Shown: in pieces, positions 57,726 to 64,000 of the stretch
Numbering within the stretch: the stretch's first letter is position 1
Layout of the letters: each line of letters opens with the position of its first letter
Origin: Hypoxylon rubiginosum
Taxonomy: Eukaryota; Ascomycota; Sordariomycetes; Xylariales; Hypoxylaceae
Assembly (NCBI GenBank): GCA_902806565.1
Contig: CADCXA010000050.1
Location: 868,001-932,000, forward strand
DNA: 64,000 bases
Direction: 5' to 3'
The notes under the pieces: model-generated
What the model saw: only the letters and a program-made list of their open reading frames with translations
The model's database searches: none
What the model was told of the DNA's origin: nothing
Position numbers and translations under genes: made by a program

Positions 57726-59183
57726 AGAAGATATCTAAGGAAGATAGTTGGTAGCAGCTTCATAGCTTGTAAAACCAGGTAGGAAGATACAAGGGTAGTA
57801 TAACGCCTGCTCTCTCTTTCTAGCTCGGGGGCCTTTGGTACCATTGTTCAGGCCTCGCAGGTAGTTCACTACCAGCATCCACCCCAGCCCCTGAAAACAG
57901 ATCATTGGAAAGACAGGTACACCGCATGTCGCGTTTGTATGAATGTCAGGTATATAGAATTTATTTGCTCAAGATGGCTCATTTCCCCTTTTTTGCCGGG
58001 AAGCAACCTCTGTCCCATAAGCGATGTCGCCACCCCGAGCAAGCAGTTCCGCCTCATATCCTGCGACATCTCGCTACCTGTCTACACTCAACCCCACCGT
58101 ACTCATCTACGTACCGCCACGATGAGTTAGCAGACACGTTCGTGCTGCATGTTCGAGTTTGCAAGATATTTCATAATCTTGACCCTTGGTAATGTAACCT
58201 TCAGTTATTTATACCTTAGGTAGGTACCTAGGTACGTATATTTGGCGGTAACCTAGTGAGCTGGGCCTGAAGTTGAATTAGTCCTAGCTGGATCTGTTCG
58301 GGATATAGTAATGTACGTGCCGCACTTAGGTTCCGCATTTCTCCCTTAGATCGTTTGTAAAGAGTCTACAAATGGTACAGCCATCTAAGCATACCCTATA
58401 GTTGAGTGCTACCGCAATAGTTAACATGCTTAGGCGAAATATTAGGTTTGCGTTAGCGGTTGCGATGGTGATTACATGTGTCAAAGTTAGTTATGTGATG
58501 AGATTAGCTTGAGAATGTTTCGACTTCGTTGCTTTAGGTACTAGTCCTCATTGTCATTCGGCCTCGTCTTTTCGTAAAGTATAACATATCGTACTAGTAC
58601 TTAGTTAGTTTCTCAGCTAATTCTAGAGCTCAGTGATAAACAGTGACCTTGTTTAGTTTCATACCATACTATGGCGGCAGTTGCTGGGATGGAAAAAAGG
58701 GGGGTTTGCGCTAAAAATGGTTCTCCTTAGGATACAAGTTCAAACGATCTCATATTGTTCTCTAAGCAACCTTTATTTTGCCTATCAAAACTATTTTACA
58801 TTTCACCTTTTGCTGCTATGGGGCCTAGTGATTAAGATTCAGAGCTTGTCAACAACTTTAACTCGGAACGAAGCGTATAGACTTTCAGGTAAGTCTGAGC
58901 ACAAGAGAACCATACTAAACAGATTACGACGTTAAGTTTACGGCGAGTCAAACAAGTCAGTGCCTTCATGGTACGTAACCCCAAAATGTCCAGACCAATG
59001 TGAATAAAAGACCAGCTGCCCTCCGGTTTCCAGGACTTAACTCTTCCCATCAACTTCTCTCCTTTACCCACTTCAAGTACTACAACCATTAGTACTGCAA
59101 CCACAAAAAACTCACAAAAAAACCACACCTTTAGACACAGAATAAAAAGCTTTCAATTCTGTCTCTATCTTCAAAACACAACC
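57726..59183. other. Intergenic, no gene seen
   Basis: About 1.46 kb with a TAGGTAGGTACCTAGGTACG motif at 58217-58236. The last 150 bases are an A/C-rich leader of the secreted-protein gene. No coding signal. Confidence 0.5.
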
Positions 59184-59737
59184 ATGCGGTTTACCACAAT
59201 CGTTTTGGCCGGGCTAGCCCTCGCGGGTAACGCCCTCGGAGCCCATCGACGGAGGCTAAACAACCCCATACGCGGTAATGCCTCGGGCCTTACGGATGAA
59301 GAAGACATACTCGGGGACTTCCATCTACTACCTTACATGGAAGAATTACCTGGGGTCTTATCCGAAGCCATGAGCCTGGCGAAGACCGAACCACGCCATG
59401 GTCCGAACGACAATGTGCCCTGGCAGGACCTCCCGCAGTGCTACCAAGACTGCATCAGCGCCAACTGCTGTAACGGGTGGCCTGGCCTCGGAGACGTGAG
59501 GAACTTAACCGTTCACCAGGTAAGAATCACTTAACTTATCAACCCTCTCCCCCGAAAGATGTGAACCCCGAACTAACAGCATACCAGTGGTGCCACTCAA
59601 AGTGGATACCGGTCCAGAACTGGATGCACGACCACCTTCAGTGGTGCATCAAGGACGCCTGCAAACCTTGCAGGCCGAAATGTCGCGACGACTCGACCAA
59701 GTGGGAAAAGCAGACCTGCGCCAAAGGCAGCAGCTAA
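59184..59737 (+). CDS. Small secreted cysteine-rich protein, 161 aa
   Basis: Two exons, 59184-59519 and 59588-59737, phase 0. The context ACAACCATG is a strong fungal start. A signal peptide (MRFTTIVLAGLALAGNALGA) is followed by HRRRLNNPIRG, a possible Kex2-type basic site. The N-terminal half is acidic without Cys. The C-terminal half has ten Cys: LPQCYQDCISANCCNGW, QWCHSKW, LQWCIKDACKPCRPKCRDD and QTCAKGSS. The opening LPQCYQDC resembles the start of CFEM domains, but the spacing of later Cys differs, so I do not call it CFEM. It could be an effector, a surface-active protein or a metal-binding protein (inference from architecture). The intron begins GTAAGA and ends TACCAG. Confidence 0.85.
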
Positions 59738-61023
59738 CCACGGTCGGGGGGAGAATATCCGGAGTGGCCCAGGGAGATGTAGCCTATCCTGGAAGAGGTC
59801 TAAATAGCCTCAAGCGTTATGCGTATCGACTCGATCTTAGGGATGGGAGCTTTGATTGCGTCAATTCTAAAGACAAGACCCGACTCTCTAAAAACCACAA
59901 AATCACAAAAAACCCGCCACACCTACTACTCCTTCAACTCTAGCGATTAGCGATTGATTTTCCCGAAACCTAAAAACCCTCTCTACCTTCTCTTCTTTTT
60001 GTCTTGTCTTTAGGATTGGTTCACAGAGCGTCATTTCGGATCGAGGGGATATTCAGCGTTTCTGGGGTTGTTTATGACTATCTGATAGGCGTACGCTGGA
60101 TCTTCGATGGACACCAGGAGATGGTTTACGGTCTTGAGACTTAAGCGACCTATTCTTTAGCGACTGGACGGTTATCAATTGGGAGGATTAATTGACATCC
60201 ATTCCCGCTTTGGGGAGGGTACAAAACGGCTCGCCGTCGTACAGCACCCATCAACACCACAACACACCTGACTTCATATGATTTATTCGTGACTGTGTAG
60301 TGTATTCCCATGTTCATGCTTGATTGTAAGGAAAGGAAAATAAGTTCGTATTAACTGAAGCCCAAAGGAGTGAACCCGCTCACCGAAGTGAGACTCCCAC
60401 CACCCACCCCAAGGGCAACAGACATAGGAAACTCTAGTACATGTAGGGCCAGACGGCCAAAAGGAAAAAGACGCTGAAAGAAAAACTAACGAAAAAAGGA
60501 AAAAGCAAGAAAACCCCTAACAAAAACTCGACGAAATCAAAGTCAACAACATCATAACCATAACCCCCGTTACAATAACCCCCTAACCAACATAATCCAT
60601 ATACCTCCACACCAAATGCGTTGACCGGAGCAGCTGCGGTGTTCTTGGGCAAAGCCTGCGTCGGGAGCTAGGCGGGCTGAAATGGTGCGTTATCCGGAGC
60701 AGCTGCGGTGTTCTTGGACGGGGGCGACTTGCGGCGGAAGACAGGACAAGCCGCCGAGAAAAACTGGGAACTAAAGAGTTAGCGAGGGTTATCAATGAAC
60801 TTAGCGAAAGTGGTCACTTGGGGAGCTAAACAAACGATGAGAACCAAACGGGGGAATGGGTGGATGGGAAAGGGGAAAAGGGGAAAGGGAAAAAGGCAAG
60901 GGGAAAGAGGAAGGGGGAAGAAAAGGGTAGACTTAGCTCTGGTTTGGTGAGTCTCGCTAGGTTCCAGTTGCGATGCCGGTTACAGATGGCATCCCCTCCA
61001 CGCTGAAGAACCCAACAGAGACC
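59738..61023. other. Intergenic between convergent genes
   Basis: About 1.3 kb. Purine-rich tracts (60835-60930), and a 24-base direct repeat at 60625-60648 and 60694-60717 inside a short minus frame. No gene is called. Confidence 0.5.
60625..60717. repeat. 24-base direct repeat, 69 bases apart
   Basis: Two copies of CCGGAGCAGCTGCGGTGTTC continuing TTGG, at 60625-60648 and 60694-60717. The 69-base offset is 23 codons. On the minus strand a 70-aa frame reads PRTPQLLRSTH and PRTPQLLRITH. Confidence 0.85.
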
Positions 61024-62683
61024 TTAACCTCGACTAGTCGAGTGACCTTCGGTCCGCCGGCGGGCACTGCGCTGGAATCGAGATGATGTCCCCACATGGA
61101 ATGTAGGTACACCGCTCGACTGTAGTTGACTGCAGTGGTCGGCACTTGAGCGGGCTAATTGACGACGACTTGGCCCTTCTCCGTGGATTGAAGAAGGGGC
61201 GGGCGGGTCAATAGCAACGCCGGTCAAAGGCATAATCCGATTCGTGTACTCCGCCATGACGAAGTCCGCGAATGGAAGGTCTCTGTCGATATAGTTTCCG
61301 TACCGGGAAACACGTTCCGGATTCCACCAGAAGAAGGGCCACATCCACCAATGTTCTCCGAAAACTTGGCGGAAGTTGGCTCTAGAACCGAGCTGCAGCA
61401 ACGTTAGCGGTCTTCAAAAACTTGAGAGGACAGCAGTGACTTACGTCCCAGGGATTCCTCTCGAAATCGTGGAGTCGAAGGCGCCATCCGACCCTTTCCT
61501 GACACTTGAAGGCCAAGGTCCATTGCTCACCCTATTGGAGACGTTAGTAGGTGGGCTGGGAAGACGGATGCCAGGGTGGGACAGTACATTGAGCTCCGGA
61601 CCGATGGTGTTCATCCACACCAGACGTTTCAAGTTCGGAAGGGCGTTCGTGATCAAAGTGATGACGATCATCAGGCAACAGAGAAGGATTGACCCAACAA
61701 ACGGGGCTGACCATCTTGAAGTTGGCTGGCTCAGAGCGGCAGTCGACACAGCAAAGCTGTATACGGCGTCAAGAGGCAAGAAAACCAGCACGAAGCAGTA
61801 CGGCTTCATGGTTCGAAGGTAGACTGTTGACCACTTTAACAATATCGTTAGCAACCACATCATGATGGAAGAGGTTTGAAGAGTCCAGGAATGTCAGAAG
61901 CAATAGGCTCCAACTGTCCTCCATGATAAAGACATGAACATCAAAGGATAAGGACTCGAGTCACGTACGAGATAATCACAGAAGTGATCGTAAACCGGCA
62001 AGCAGCGCTGTACCGTGGTGCAGTGATACACCCTATCAGACAGATCGAATTGACAACCGAAAGGACACTTTCGGGGTCGTCGACCTATTCACGTTCGTCA
62101 GCATCAATGGAAAGGTAGTCGTAACGACAATACTTACCTTCTTCATAGACGAGGCGTCCACCAAGCAATGCATCGGCCCATAGGGAAGAGTCGGCCTGCA
62201 TAATTCTCTTCTTGGAAGGGTTCTGACGTTGACCACATTAGCTATTTCACGAAGTATCGGGTTGTTATATTAGGCCACTTACCTTTGGCGGTGTCCAATG
62301 GCGATCGAAAAGCCAACTAGTGACATAGATCGATAACCACGAACAGAACCAATTGACCTTGAGTGTTGCCGAAACAAGAAGCATACTACAAAAATTAGTT
62401 TCAAGAAGTCCAATTTCTTGAGGTAGGCCGGAGAAAAGGAGGAGGAAGAGGAAGAAATGACTTAGTTAGGTACGCACCATAGGCCAAGATACCAGTTGGC
62501 GGTGGCAACAGGGTCGTCAAAGCCAAAGCTGGTCTCTTGGGGTCCCATGAGGGTGAGCCAACAGTACTTGTAGTCGTTGGCGTAAGAGGCCAACGAGAGG
62601 TAGAGGGTGAGCCACAATGGACCCAACGTAAGAAAAACCTGAAGGCAGGTGTGAACTGCCTGCGGGACTCCGATCTTCGTCAT
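61024..62683 (-). CDS. DHHC-family palmitoyltransferase (DHFC variant)
   Basis: Seven exons, 62478-62683, 62283-62385, 62138-62222, 61969-62084, 61588-61833, 61445-61531 and 61024-61392, give 403 aa. The zinc-finger Cys-rich core is GRRPRKCPFGCQFDLSD, RVYHCTTVQRCLPVYDHFCD, ending in VYLRTMKPYC. The catalytic site reads DHFC instead of DHHC, as in a fungal subgroup close to Pfa5 (DHYC). Hydrophobic segments flank it: LQVFLTLGPLWLTLYLSLAS, CFVLVFLPLDAVYSFAV and SILLCCLMIVITLITNAL. A conserved C-terminal block follows (ANFRQVFGEHWWMWPFFWW, RVSRYGNYIDRDLPF). The enzyme should attach palmitate to Cys of target proteins at internal membranes. Exon 5 uses an AAAG acceptor (61834), the weakest junction; other sites break the frame. 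Confidence 0.82.
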
Positions 62684-63938
62684 TGTGACTCTGGCGACGA
62701 GGATAACGGAGAAGAGAGTCGGAAATATAGAAGGGGAGAGTCGAAAGTGGAGGGCGGCTGAGGTCGGGAGTAGGGAAATGTGAGGGCGTCAGAGAGAAGG
62801 GGGAAGAAAGAGAGAAAATGGGATAAAGGAGAGATAGGAGAGGTAGGGGAAATAGGGAGTGCGTATGTGTGTGAAGTCGAAAGCGTGAAGATCAGAGCGT
62901 CAAATATCAGAGCGTCGAATGTCAGAGCGTGAGTACGAAAGCGTGAGACTGCGAGAGCATGCGAGTATGAGAGCGAGAGCGTGAAATGTCCTGAGACTGA
63001 AGAGAGAAAAAAGAAGAAAAGGAAAAGGATTTGGGATGGGGGGAAATGTTAGAAGTAAACAAACCAGCCCCCCTACACCTGGTTACCTTGGAAAGTGCCA
63101 ATCTCTAACTTCTCACCATCACCATGGGATACCACGAGCGTATTCAAGCTTATGAGGGAGTCACTACTTGTATACCTTATTCTAATAGAAGGTAGGTATA
63201 AGTTTAACTTTAGCTGCATACATATGTACTGATAAATACCTGGGCAACGATTGAAACACATTGTAAGGACGAAATTGAAAGGGGTACAAGAAGAAAAAGA
63301 GTAAGAAGAAGACGAAGACGAAGACGAAGAAAAATAAGAGGATAATAAAAACAATCGATATACTATTACATTACAAAGAATAGTCCAGGTATTGAATATA
63401 ATACCGGTGGGATAATTGATGGGGAAAAGGGGGTGACATCCGTCAGGGGTTAATGTGGATCTGTGCGCAGCAGCTGGAGAGCATCAACGTGCATATAGGA
63501 AGAGGGAAGAGAGAAGAGGGCGGGAACCCTCTTATGATTGAGAGAGGCAAGCGTTAGGTAATGGATGGTTATACCTAACAGGGACTATATGCAAGCAGTT
63601 GCTACGCAGCTGGGGAGTTACCTAATATCTACAACCTTTCACTTTACCCATCAGATTTATCTCTTAGGTAGGCCTTAGCTACTGACAACCTCTAACCTCC
63701 TAGTTATGAATAATATCTAGTGCGCCTCCTCACATTGTCTCGTTTTGCGGATCACTGAGGTTGAAGAAGAATGAATTAGGAGCCAATTTGTGATAGCCAT
63801 TTTAGATAATCTAGCCAAACAACATCATGTTGATGCGCACGGCACCCGCGCCAATTGCCCTAGTCAGCCTAGTCTTCCCCTGCTGCAAGTTGTTTGAAAT
63901 TGGCAACATGCGAATACTAGAGCGAACTTTCTAGCCAG
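62684..63938. other. Intergenic with low-complexity tracts
   Basis: Upstream of the palmitoyltransferase gene. Purine-rich DNA with degenerate repeats of CAGAGCGT / GAGAGCGTGA at 62885-62985 and a GAAGAC run at 63308-63330. No gene seen. Confidence 0.5.
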
Positions 63939-64000
63939 ATCGTGGACTCGATACCCGTGGAGCCCAACGGGCGCCTCATCTCGCCGCCGGGGCCATCGGA
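63939..64000 (+). CDS. Possible exon of a gene running off the right edge
   Basis: After CTAGCCAG the last 62 bases turn GC-rich and read IVDSIPVEPNGRLISPPGPS in one open plus frame with G or C at nearly every third position. This looks like an exon after a splice acceptor, but the minus strand is also open and GC-rich, so strand and gene are unproven. Confidence 0.25.
   Translation, partial: MVDSIPVEPNGRLISPPGPS

Noticed and set aside
62885..62985. GAGAGCGT-rich tract considered as a CRISPR-like array
   Set aside because: Units are degenerate and irregularly spaced without unique spacers; this is simple purine-rich low-complexity DNA.

Overview
The window is nuclear DNA of a filamentous ascomycete (Pezizomycotina), most likely a Sordariomycete. 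The evidence is the many short spliceosomal introns (about 50-120 nt, GTAAGT-like donors, CTAAC-like branch sites, YAG acceptors) together with the gene content: Mia40, an Om14-type outer-membrane protein, Bos1, a Smy2-like GYF protein, a GT90 CAP10-type glycosyltransferase, a GH128 glucanase, an NRPS-like carboxylic acid reductase and fungal-type kinase-like and DHHC proteins. I found 21 well-supported protein genes (one cut by the left edge) and one intron-containing tRNA-Asn. Splice sites were read by eye; in every model the exon phases add up to one open frame.

Layout. 0-6.6 kb: a TTC27/Emw1-like TPR gene (cut) and a 1,453-aa GYF-domain gene, both on the minus strand. 8-13.5 kb: an unknown 360-aa protein, a secreted NucA/NucB-type DNase and a small secreted protein. 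13.9-17.3 kb: an adenylation-thiolation-reductase (NRPS-like) enzyme. 17.4-23.9 kb: a 6.5-kb stretch with no credible gene but with a tRNA-derived, SINE-like relic. 24-31.7 kb: an Om14-like gene, then a maltose-utilisation module in which a GH13 alpha-glucosidase and an alpha-glucoside permease are divergently transcribed from a promoter containing a CGG-N8-CGG site, with a Zn2Cys6 regulator next to them. 32-36.3 kb: Mia40, thiamine pyrophosphokinase and Bos1. 37.8-43.2 kb: a membrane-anchored Cys-rich protein, a PTS2-tagged peroxisomal thiolase and a GPI-type GH128 glucanase. 45.6-48.7 kb: GT90 glycosyltransferase and beta-carbonic anhydrase. 48.7-51.4 kb: tRNA-Asn in a gene-poor stretch. 51.4-53.8 kb: GH3 beta-glucosidase. 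56.3-62.7 kb: a fungal kinase-like protein, a 10-cysteine secreted protein and a DHHC-family palmitoyltransferase. A possible exon runs off the right edge.

Functionally, most of the window is housekeeping (mitochondrial import, ER-Golgi fusion, beta-oxidation, thiamine, CO2 hydration) interspersed with secreted or carbohydrate-active proteins typical of a plant- or litter-associated fungus. The only clear co-operating set is the maltose module. Intergenic DNA carries a recurring short palindromic motif (TAGGTACCTA-like), almost never seen inside exons. I found no intact transposon, CRISPR array, rRNA or virus-like gene, and no convincing new multi-gene system.
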